Assembly: GCA_028565635.1 (NCBI GenBank)
Contig: JAOXYB010050414.1
Span: 1-11,775, forward strand
Source: Phoronis ovalis
Taxonomy: Eukaryota > Phoronida > Phoronidae
Reading direction: 5' to 3'
DNA length: 11,775 nucleotides
Each line of letters begins with the position of its first letter. Positions within the stretch are counted from its first letter, which is position 1. Under the pieces are notes generated by a model. The model had not been told where the DNA came from and searched no databases. It saw nothing but the letters and a program-made list of their open reading frames with translations. The position numbers and the translations under genes are program-made. Positions 1 through 7,500 of the stretch are shown in pieces.

Positions 1-250
1 ATATATCGTTTTTTCTCCATTTGTTTTGTAGTCTTATCATTTGATTTCATTTTTGAGACAGCTTTTGAACAATTCAGAGTTTTTCATCCAGTGTCAATGT
101 ACCTCAAAATAATTTGGGTTAGTTATTATATAACGATACAAAAATGTGTGTGATTGTATGTGTGGACTTGGGTATATGTAACTTGGTGGGATTAAACTCT
201 TACAATGCTAAAACAAGAACTGCTATAAAATAGTTGAAAAACAACATTCC
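1..250 (-). other. Start of intron 3, no gene seen
   Basis: AT-rich sequence downstream of the exon 3 donor on the minus strand. No convincing acceptor plus open frame was found, so the next exon lies left of the window. Confidence 0.5.
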
Positions 251-256
251 ACTTAC
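251..256 (-). promoter_or_regulatory. Consensus splice donor after exon 3
   Basis: GTAAGT on the minus strand follows ...CCTAA, ending exon 3 two bases into a codon. It overlaps the in-frame TAA, so intron retention would truncate the protein here, while normal splicing carries on to exons beyond position 1. Confidence 0.65.
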
Positions 257-810
257 TTAGGGAAAAATCTGACTTTCAAGTGTGTCATTACCTGTTGGTG
301 TAACAGTGTTGGTATTTCTACTGATTCCAGGGCCCTTTGTATTTCTTGTTTTATTTCACTGGTGTATTGTTGTATTACGGCCATTGCTTTGTCATTTTTA
401 GTTGAAGATTGGTTTATCAACTGATATGCTTGACTGTCTAGTTGGCTGGTTTTCGATACAATCTTTTTCTTCTGCATATCTTCTGAATTGATATTTACAT
501 ATTCCTGAATAATTTGATTCCTAGTAATCTGTTTCTTATTGTCTAGCATTTTAATAAAATCCTGGTGTATCTCCTCAAACTGTCTATCAACACCTTTTAT
601 ATAATGAGCAATGTTTTCTTCTTCTGCAGACAGAGTTGTAACCTCATTGCATCCGCAAGGACAAGACATAGTTTTTTCCCCCTTTGCCTCTCTAAGGAAA
701 CAGGTTAAACACAGTTGAAGTTTGTGCATACATGTCAATTCTTTAGGTTGATGAGCACCATTATCGAAGAGTTCACTACAGATGTTACATTCATTATCTG
801 CTGATTCGTC
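257..810 (-). CDS. Exon 3 of HEPN-RING gene: divergent RING finger plus coiled coil
   Basis: Third coding exon, 184 codons plus two bases. Seen: a strong acceptor (ttcctttcag) precedes 810 and a perfect GTAAGT donor lies at 256-251. The start of the exon encodes C241-x2-C244, 15 residues, C260-x-H262, x4, C267-x2-C270, then C283-P-C285-G-C287. Known: this is the C3HC4 ligand order of RING fingers, which recruit E2 enzymes in ubiquitin ligases. The H-x4-C spacing is two residues longer than usual, and the last pair could use C285 or C287. After the zinc site comes a long charged, Gln/Lys/Glu/Ile-rich helical stretch (about residues 290-415), consistent with a coiled coil as in TRIM proteins. 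An in-frame TAA overlaps the donor (253-255), so the apparent stop lies in the intron and the gene continues left of the window. The codon before the stop is split by the splice site. Confidence 0.8.
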
Positions 811-1379
811 CTGAAAGGAATTTGTAACAATTAATTCAGCAATGAAATAAAATTTTAATCAATCTTTTGTGAGTCCTATTTTTACAAACGCTTTGTTGAT
901 TATTTTGTTGCTTAAGATTGAGCTTACACGCACATAAATACACATACTGCACATAGTGCTATAGCCTCCAGGATAATTTTTGCACCCAATGACCCTTTGA
1001 ACTCAATTACTAAAATTTTTAATTAGGTAATAGTTATATGATTAATTCAGTTAATTATTTGTTTATATTTTTTTACGTGTTTTGAATTGAGAACACAACC
1101 CAACACAAGCCCAGTCTCAGAAAACCACTAACCCAAGGTGCGCCGAGGCCCCCTCCGTATTATGTTTGTGATGTGTAAGTCAGTTTGCGGTATGGTTGGT
1201 GTAAACACGACATGGAGGATTTGATGTGTACAAAGAACAAGCTGAAATGTATTTGAAGATATTTTTATGATCTTTCAATCATATATTGCACGAAATGATA
1301 GCACAAGAGCAAATAAATACAATGTTAAAGTGAAATCGTAATAGAACCATTTCTTTGAATCACCGTAAAAAGTGTGTGT

Positions 1380-2290
1380 TCATCTGTGTTCATCCTTTTC
1401 AAATTGTTCAAGATGTCCCGTGCTGTTATCTTCTTATACATTTTTTATCATCTTTGTAACTAATTCAATGTTAATGAGGTCTCAAATCATATGGACTTCG
1501 CTCATATGTTTTGTACTTAGGAGTATTATATCCGCGTAATTGATACTGTCCTTAATGTTAGTCAAATAATCTTGTTGTTTGTTGTAATTGGAATTTATAT
1601 CGCCCTGTGGTATATCGTATCGATTTAAGGTACGTTGTACTTCGGATTGAATGACTTTCATCTTAGGTAGGAACGGTTGATGACATGGTACGGAAGACAG
1701 CTCACCTCGTGAAAATACTGTTTCATAGGATAGTTCATTTACGTCCGGTAAGATATTACTTCTTAACCTATCGTTATCTGAAATATACCGGAGGTCTTAT
1801 AGTGGCATTTTTATAAAGTTAATAACCTTTTCGGATTTGAGGGAAATATTTGTCTTGCCAATGTATGAACCTGTCGTTTGATCTTGAGGGTTCCTGAATG
1901 TATTGCATACTTAACCCGATGATGCAACTTTCTCTGCCTTGATAATACATATATGTATTCTATAGCAATAATATCACTGATAAATTGCGATGATAGCTCC
2001 TTCTGGTGAAAAGTGCTGAAATGCTTTTATCACTTCCTGTTATACGATGAGATGATCAATGATAGGATCAAAGTATGAATCGTCTTCAAAATTATTTGGA
2101 ATATCCTCAATGAATTTAATGTTTGACATAATGTGTTCCATCTACTGATAGGCTGGTTACCACTGAGCATTGTACCATTCAGTTCTCTCAGATGGTGGAT
2201 GAATCATTTGCCATGCATGCGTCAACAATTTTTATAAACACACGTTTTTATTGGACTCAGTTGGCCTAGCCATCATCATGGTGAAGGGAT
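1380..2290 (-). pseudogene. Decayed coding-like frame, product unrecognised
   Basis: One minus-strand frame reads through this whole stretch with protein-like composition and no evident frameshift. It is interrupted by ten in-frame stops, whose first bases are at 2234, 2159, 2144, 2042, 1976, 1913, 1799, 1484, 1436 and 1382. At this base composition about twenty would be expected by chance, and the gap 1799-1484 is open for about 104 codons. Protein-like pieces include HAWQMIHPPSERTEWYNAQW near the start, IEDIPNNFEDDSYFDPIIDH (about 2112-2055) and LPDVNELSYETVFSRGELSS in the long open gap. A remnant of a mobile element or virus-derived ORF, or a dead exon of a host gene, would all fit. No family was recognised. 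It lies on the same strand as the host gene, inside intron 2. Confidence 0.42.
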
Positions 2291-2316
2291 GAGACAATAT
2301 CATCCTTGTTCTGGTG

Positions 2317-2389
2317 CAGGTACCTGGTTGTAGGTACAGATGTTGGAGCAAGTGAAAGTGAAGATACAGATAGAGATACAGGTACCTGT
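2317..2389. repeat. Pair of caggtacctg palindromes
   Basis: The 10-bp palindrome caggtacctg occurs at 2317-2326 and again at 2379-2388, the second extended to a 12-bp palindrome (2378-2389). Between them are related short motifs (ggtacagatg, gatacagata, gatacaggta). No function could be assigned. Confidence 0.5.
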
Positions 2390-2664
2390 GAAATTAATGC
2401 TTCTTTGTTTTTTCACTATGCAGTGTTACCATCTTAAAACATTGGATGCAATCACAATACCAAAGATTATTTGTGGCTTCTTGTTTTCGATATTAGTAGC
2501 CAAACTGTATAAATTAACAAGAGGTCTGCGGGTGCAGACAGGTGCCCATCATATGATGTAGTTTCTTTAGTTGTAAAGCCATCAATGTCACCTGGCCTAA
2601 TACACCTACCAACCTATGGCCTTAAATTCGTGAATCCACATTCGAATCGGCCAGTCATCACTTA

Positions 2665-3454
2665 GTCTATCCCGCTAGTCGGCCATGTTGGAAGTAATTG
2701 ACGTCAAAATTATGTCTGATCTGTACTTACCTTGTATCGAATATAAAGATAATCCGACAAAAACAACCAAAGCTGTTATTGCGAACCAGCATCTCGAGAA
2801 CAAACATGGTCACCAGTCAGCCATTTTGGAAGATATCCAGGTCAAAATTACAGCCAATCTGCACCTTGACCAGTATTTAGCCTGCACTAAATATAAAGCT
2901 GATATGATAAATACTGAAGCAGTCATTGCCAGACAAAGAAATGTTAAGCACAACGAAAAATTTCGAAGATTCGTATCGGAATTTGACCTACTTTTCAAGG
3001 TCGCTTTGAAATGTCACTTGGCCTAATTCGCCCATCAACCTATAGCCTTCATGAATCCGCCTTCGAATACTCGACTCATCACTTCGTCTTTCCCGAAACG
3101 GGCGCTACGTAACTTGCACTCTCGGGAACAAACATAAACACCAGCCGGCCATCTTGAAAGCGATCCACGTCGATATTACAGACGGTCTGCATTTTACCCT
3201 GTATTTACCCTGTACCAAATATAAAGCTGATTGGATAAAAACCGAAGAAGTTATTGTGCGACAAAGAATGTGTTACGCATAATAAAAAATGTCGAAGATT
3301 CATATCGGCATTTGACATACTTCACAAGTTCAATTTGAAATGTCACTTGGCCTAATACACCCACCAACCTATGACCTTCGTGATCTTCAAATCGTCCAAT
3401 TACTGCTTTGTCATTCCCGAAATGCGCAACGTAACATGCACTCTCGGGTACAAA
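2665..3454. repeat. Higher-order repeat copy 1 (short + long + long)
   Basis: Short monomer 2665-2804, long 2805-3132, long 3133-3454. The junction with the preceding partial monomer has lost about 45 bases: the segment with gcgcaacgtaacgtgcactc and the first part of the boundary is missing between gtctatcccg and ctagtcgg. Confidence 0.75.
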
Positions 3455-4250
3455 CATGGCCACCAGTCGGTTATGTTAGAAGTAATCAGGGTCAAACTTA
3501 TATCCGACGTGTACTTTGACCAGTACTTACCCTGCACCTAATATGAAGATGATTCGACAAAAGCGAAAGTTATTATTGCAAGCTAACATCTCGAGTACAA
3601 ACATGGCTGCCAGTCAGCCGTCTTGGAAGATATCCAAGTCAAAAATACGACCTATCTGCACTTTGACCAGTATTTAGCCTGTACCAAATATACAGCAGAT
3701 ATGATAAAAACTGTAGCAGTCTTTGCAAGGCAAGGAAAGTGTTACGTAAATGTGAACTGTCGAAGATTCGTATCGGAATTTGACCTACTTCCCTAGGTCA
3801 CTTTGAAATGTCACTTGATCTAATACACCCCACCAACCTATGGCTTTGTGATACACCTTTGAATTTTCCAGTCATCGCTTCGTCTTTCCCGAAATAGGCG
3901 CAACGTAACGTGCACTCTCGGGAAAAAACATGGCCGCCAGTCGGCCATCTTGAAAGTGATCCACATGGAAATTGCAGACTGCATTTTGACCTGTATGTAC
4001 CCTGTACCAAACATAAAGTTGATCGGGTAAAAACTGAAGCAGTTATTGCGCGACAAAGAAAATATTACGCACAAAAAATATCGAAGATTCGCATCGGCAT
4101 TTGGCCTACTCTTCATGATCACTTTGCAATGTGGCCTGGCCTAATACGCCCACCAATCTATGGCCTACGTGAATCCACCTTTGAATCATCCAGTCATCGC
4201 TTTGTCTTTCCCAAAATGGGCGCAACGTAACGTGCACTCTCGGATACAAA
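3455..4250. repeat. Higher-order repeat copy 2 (short + long + long)
   Basis: Short monomer 3455-3601, long 3602-3928, long 3929-4250. This is the most complete copy, 796 bases. The short monomer carries the same internal junction (taacatctcgag) as those of copies 1 and 3. Confidence 0.8.
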
Positions 4251-4850
4251 CATGGCCGCCAGTCGGCAATGTTGGAAGTAATCGGGGTCAAACTTATATC
4301 CAACGTGCACTTTGACCAGTATTTACCCTGTACCAAATATGAATATCCGACAAAAACAAAAGCTATTATTGCGAACTAACATCTCGAGAACAAACATGGC
4401 CGCCAGTCGGCCATCTTGAACGTGATCCATGTCGAAATTACATACGATTTGAATTTTGACCTGTATTTATCCTGTACCAAATATAAGCTGATCGGATAAA
4501 AACTTAAGCAGTCATTGGGCGACAAAGAAAGTGTTAAGCGCCTCAAAAATTGTCCAAGATTCGTATCGACTTTTGATCTACTTCGCAAGGTCATTTTGAA
4601 ATGTCACCTGGCCTAATACGCCTTCGCCAATCCACTTTTGAATCGTCAAGTCAACGCTTCGTCTTTCCCGAAATAAGCGCAACGTGAGGTGCACTCTCAG
4701 GTATAAACATGGCTGCCAATCGGCCATGTTGGAAGTAATCGAGGTAAAAATTATATGCGACCGGTGCTTTGACCTGTACTTACCCTGTACTAAATACGAA
4801 GATGATCTGACGAACGTTAAAGCCGTTATACCGAGACAAAGAAAAGGTTA
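4251..4850. repeat. Higher-order repeat copy 3, truncated
   Basis: Short monomer 4251-4394, long 4395-4707, then a final long monomer that loses similarity soon after gagacaaagaaaaggtta near 4850. The 313-base long monomer lacks part of the ccaccaacctatgg block. Confidence 0.72.
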
Positions 4851-5118
4851 CATATATATGCTGCCGCCGACGCATACCCTTCCTATAGTGATGGGCATAA
4901 AAAGACAAATGTTGGAATAATATCAACTTAAACAATGAAAAGCACTTTAAACAGTAACGTCTGACCCAGTAAAAGTGTTGTGAGAATGCTCAGAAAACAT
5001 TCATTACGGACCAGTCCCTTCAACGCCAAGGGACGCAAAAAGCATATTGCCAATGTAACTGTGATTCACTAAAGAAACAAAATCCTACCAAACCTAAAGA
5101 AAGATCATACACCCCTGT

Positions 5119-5168
5119 TGTTTGTGTGTATGTGTGTGCGTGTGTATGTGCGTGTATATGTGTACATG
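5119..5168. repeat. TG/CA-rich microsatellite
   Basis: An imperfect (TG)n run with interspersed ta and cg dinucleotides, about 50 bases. A further gtgtgtgggtgggt patch follows at about 5200-5213. It lies near the 5' end of intron 2. Confidence 0.85.
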
Positions 5169-5398
5169 TTGCTGGGTCAGTGTTTATGGGGGTCTTTGAG
5201 TGTGTGGGTGGGTCTGTGTATATTCAGGTTCCGCCCCATTCCTTACATTCATTCGTAACTCTCTTACTGCTCAACTTTTAACCTGATTATTAGCACTTTG
5301 TGATGAACAGCTGGAAACATGGTTACATGGTAATTTTTCTCACAATTTTTCTGAAGTATTGCAAATATTATGATATTTTAAAAATATTTTGTACGTAC

Positions 5399-5487
5399 AT
5401 TGATCTTTGGAACAGCGACTTCAACAGGCACAGCATCTGATTTTGTTGTTTTTGCTGTCCCTGATTCCTGTGAACTCATATCACCAT
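5399..5487 (-). CDS. Exon 2 of HEPN-RING gene: short polar linker
   Basis: An 89-base internal exon joining the HEPN and RING exons. Seen: on the minus strand an AT-rich acceptor ending ttttag precedes 5487, and a GTACGT donor follows 5399. The first two bases (AT) complete the codon begun by the last G of exon 1 (giving Asp). The frame then runs open for 29 codons and ends on a whole codon. The product is a Ser/Thr/Lys/Val-rich linker (residues about 205-233, including SSQESGTAKTTKSDAVPVEV) with no domain signal, probably disordered. It contains an internal ATG (5479-5477) that would give a RING-only product if transcription started in intron 1; this is possible but unsupported. The main evidence for the exon is that both junction phases fit without adjustment. 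Confidence 0.72.
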
Positions 5488-6296
5488 CTAAAATATATTA
5501 AATGAATTTTCGCAAATGATTCATCCAAATAAACTCATGTGCAAACTTATCCTGAGCCCACCCTTAAAAAATTGCTGGTTTGTGGTTGCCGACCAATCAC
5601 TAGAGGAGTGGGTCGGTAGGTAGATTTTTTTTTCAGTTGAGCAAAATGACAAGCGTAATGGACCAATTAACATTCAAGCCAATTTTATTTATCCAAGAAC
5701 TTGAATCTTGAAGAAAACAAAACAAGACTTTTTATGATTACTGCGTGATAACAATATTACTACATTATTATAAAAAGATGTTTTGCATTTTTTTGGCGAC
5801 GGGGGTTCTGCACATGCAGCATCCATGTTGTATCTTTTAAATTAAATCTCATAGCTTCTTGTCAAGCATAAAATTATTCAAGTCAGGATTTAAAAAAGTT
5901 TAAATTTTTTATCAATAAATAATTAATGCAATTCAAAATAAAAAGAATATTAAATTAATGATTTAAAACTCTTTGCAGACTTTACTCGATAATTTTATAA
6001 CATGTTTGAGGGTCTGTTTCAAGTACATGTTATGTTAAAGGTTCACGTTGTTCCGGGAGCTGACCCGTAGCATAGCCAACATTAGCACTGTGATTATGTG
6101 GGTACCTAACACTTTTATATAACTAGAACAATGCTATCATAATTACTATGTCAACTTTTCACTAATTGTAGCTATGTATGACACATGTATCTGTAACTAC
6201 TCATGTTGTCCCCCCAGAATCCCGAACATTTATAAATGCAATGTCTATATACAGATGTATGAATCAATTAATAAATTATAAGAATATACAGTTTAC
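5488..6296 (-). other. Intron 1 of the HEPN-RING gene (809 bp)
   Basis: Bounded by GTAAAC at 6296 and an acceptor ending TAG at 5488 on the minus strand. It is AT-rich. The only distinctive piece is about 5550-5632, GC-richer than its surroundings and ending in gtcggtaggtag followed by a T run. Read on the minus strand this is an A-run followed by ctacctaccgac, which could be the edge of a dispersed element. Confidence 0.6.
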
Positions 6297-6906
6297 CTAG
6301 CTTTGCCTTTGTTTTCCCCTTCTCCTTATATACTTGTAGCGGTTGATGTTGGAGGTCATCAAATTCTTGTTGGGAGTAAAGATTTGATAGCATAAGTAAA
6401 TCATTAACAACTTTTGCCCACAATGTTTTAAATCCTGTTAAACTGAAACAGCCGTTAGAATGAAGAAGTGTATTTCTACATATTCTCATTCTGGCTATGC
6501 AAGCGACCTGAGACGTGTCTGTAGGGGCAGGCATTGCCCATACATTTGCTGTTGCTGCTTGTATTTGGCCTAGATTTCTAAGTAGCACGTTTATCAACGT
6601 AATATCTAGATCATTGTAGGACACTGTTTGACTTGCTGGACCAAGTGATGATAGACTGCCCCATGTCTGATGCAGAGGATACAACAAATCTTCCTCAATA
6701 TCCGTGAATAATCTTACAGGTAACTTACAGATAACTCTTTGCACACGTGTATCATTTAATATGTCTTGTAATGTCTTACTGGGACCATAGATTTTTGAAA
6801 ATTGATGTGCTAATACGTCAGCTAAGACATCACGTCCTTTTACAACCACCAGGTCCCACAAGCGGAAGAATCTTACTTGATCTTCAGTTATGCTACATGT
6901 CGCCAT
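6297..6906 (-). CDS. Exon 1 of HEPN-RING gene: DZIP3-type HEPN domain
   Basis: This is the first coding exon of a spliced gene, 203 codons plus one base. Seen: the ATG at 6906 sits in a good context (ACAATGG). The protein carries, in order, an N-terminal helical segment (about residues 10-35, VRFFRLWDLVVVKGRDVLA), a DLDITLINVLLRNL block (99-112), a MPAPTDTS block (125-132) and IARMRICRNTLLHS (137-150). That last block contains R144-N145-x3-H149. Known: this order of blocks matches the HEPN_DZIP3 domain family, and R-x4-6-H with a polar residue after R is the catalytic motif of HEPN RNases. Inferred: a possible RNA-binding or RNA-cleaving domain. The exon ends CTAG|GTAAAC at 6297/6296, leaving phase 1. 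Reading through the donor would add only about nine residues before a stop, so a short HEPN-only form by intron retention is possible. The assignment rests on motif recognition, without a profile search. Confidence 0.85.
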
Positions 6907-6931
6907 TGTAGTTGCTAGACAATTCCAACTT
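6907..6931 (-). other. 5' UTR part of the HEPN exon
   Basis: These 25 bases lie between a consensus acceptor and the ATG. On the minus strand a T-rich tract ends in taatttcag at 6932, so the exon should begin at 6931 and be preceded by an upstream, probably non-coding, exon to the right. No in-frame stop lies in these 25 bases, so a coding start further upstream cannot be fully excluded. The good Kozak context at 6906 makes that ATG the preferred start. Confidence 0.6.
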
Positions 6932-6953
6932 CTGAAATTAAAACCAAATAAAC
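6932..6953 (-). promoter_or_regulatory. Splice acceptor and pyrimidine tract before the HEPN exon
   Basis: Read on the minus strand, the stretch is T-rich (ggttttaatttcag) and ends in CAG at 6934-6932. It is a textbook 3' splice site immediately upstream of the first coding exon. The matching donor and first exon could not be identified. Confidence 0.55.
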
Positions 6954-7007
6954 ATTACAAACATTGTATACACGTATAACTATCGATCGCTTGCTTATAA
7001 ACAAGAA

Positions 7008-7050
7008 ACAAGAAGCCCCTGGGCCTCATAGCTTGCCGGCTGCAATGGCA
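7008..7050. repeat. Possible fragment of a dispersed molluscan repeat
   Basis: The phrase aagcccctgggcctcatagc resembles a near-palindromic gcccatgggcct core that I associate with abundant dispersed repeats in bivalve genomes. This is recalled family resemblance only. Only one copy is present in the window, and no boundaries or target-site duplications were seen. Confidence 0.3.
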
Positions 7051-7500
7051 GCTATAAACTCAAATGTAACCTACACTTGGGAACATATAAGGGTTCATCT
7101 CAGTATATGAATGTTGGATTTTCCAAGGCAGTACTGCTTTTTTGTTACAATTGTTAAGGTCCATCTCAAAAGTTATCACAATGACCGCAAACGTATAGTG
7201 TTTCGTATAGGGGGCAGGGGTATTAAAATCCCCTACGTTTATGGTTTAGTGCGAAAAATGAAAAGATCATGCTTAGTATATATACGATACGACACCCCCC
7301 CCCCCTTTGAAACTGAAACCATTTTTCTTTTGATTGAGACGTTTCAGACACCTTTTTCGATTGCTGAACTGCATGATATTTTTCTCTCGCACCAATATAA
7401 CACGTTAGTTGGAAAAGGTAATTTTGTAACTACGCATAATAATTTTGAGTATTTTAATTTAAAAATAGAACTTTAAACAACATTTTCAGTCTTAGAGCCT
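7051..7500. other. Non-coding stretch with an unconvincing open frame and a C11 run
   Basis: An open frame on the plus strand (7111-7476, 121 codons) passes through a C homopolymer at 7295-7305. The translation has no recognisable domain or signal peptide, is rich in Phe/Tyr/Ile/Lys as expected from AT-rich DNA, and depends on the exact length of the C run. It is treated as chance or as part of an unknown repeat. Confidence 0.4.

Larger units (their letters stand above)
2585..4850. repeat. Satellite-like tandem array with short-long-long higher-order structure
   Basis: A related monomer recurs across the stretch. Each monomer starts near acatggccgccagtcggcc and contains blocks such as ccctgtaccaaatat, gacaaagaaa, cgaagattcgtatcgg, gaaatgtcacttggcctaat and gtgcactctcggg. 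Monomer starts (the catgg or its equivalent) fall near 2665, 2805, 3133, 3455, 3602, 3929, 4251, 4395 and 4708. Spacings are about 140, 328, 322, 147, 327, 322, 144 and 313 bases. The pattern short-long-long therefore repeats with a period of about 790-796 bp. The array begins part-way through a long monomer (2585) and ends inside another near 4850. Divergence between copies is moderate, so the array is not young. Open frames inside it are by-products of the repeat. Confidence 0.88.
811..5398 (-). other. Intron 2 of the HEPN-RING gene (about 4.6 kb)
   Basis: Bounded on the minus strand by GTACGT at 5398 and CTTTCAG ending at 811; it joins exons 2 and 3 in phase 0. It carries a decayed coding-like stretch (about 1380-2290), a satellite-like array (2585-4850) and a TG microsatellite. 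The remaining pieces, 811-1379 and 4851-5118, are AT-rich to mixed sequence in which nothing could be recognised, apart from a short GC-rich patch near 1130-1155. Confidence 0.65.

Noticed and set aside
253-255. TAA read as the true stop codon of the RING exon
   Set aside because: It lies inside a perfect GTAAGT donor preceded by an open frame, so splicing to a further exon is the simpler reading, although intron retention remains possible.
2150-2290. Possible reverse-transcriptase start in the fossil frame (HPFTMMARPTES, loosely like the N-terminal RT motif of DIRS-type elements)
   Set aside because: The similarity is only a few residues and the following sequence lacks the expected RT motifs, so no retroelement class was assigned.
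2340-2561. 73-codon plus-strand open frame
   Set aside because: Short, no family, and no splice or promoter context; probably chance.
2585-4850. CRISPR-like array
   Set aside because: Monomers are 140-330 bp, similar along their whole length and directly adjacent. There are no short identical repeats with unique spacers, and the setting is eukaryotic.
2685-4920. Several 60-113 codon open frames on both strands
   Set aside because: All fall inside the tandem array and are by-products of the repeated sequence. The two strands are open in overlapping places, so they were not called as genes.
6030-6240. tRNA or tRNA-derived SINE promoter boxes
   Set aside because: Only weak partial B-box-like strings were seen, with no matching A box or cloverleaf.
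7111-7476. 121-codon open frame on the plus strand
   Set aside because: No recognisable domain, composition typical of AT-rich DNA, and the frame depends on a C11 homopolymer whose length is uncertain.
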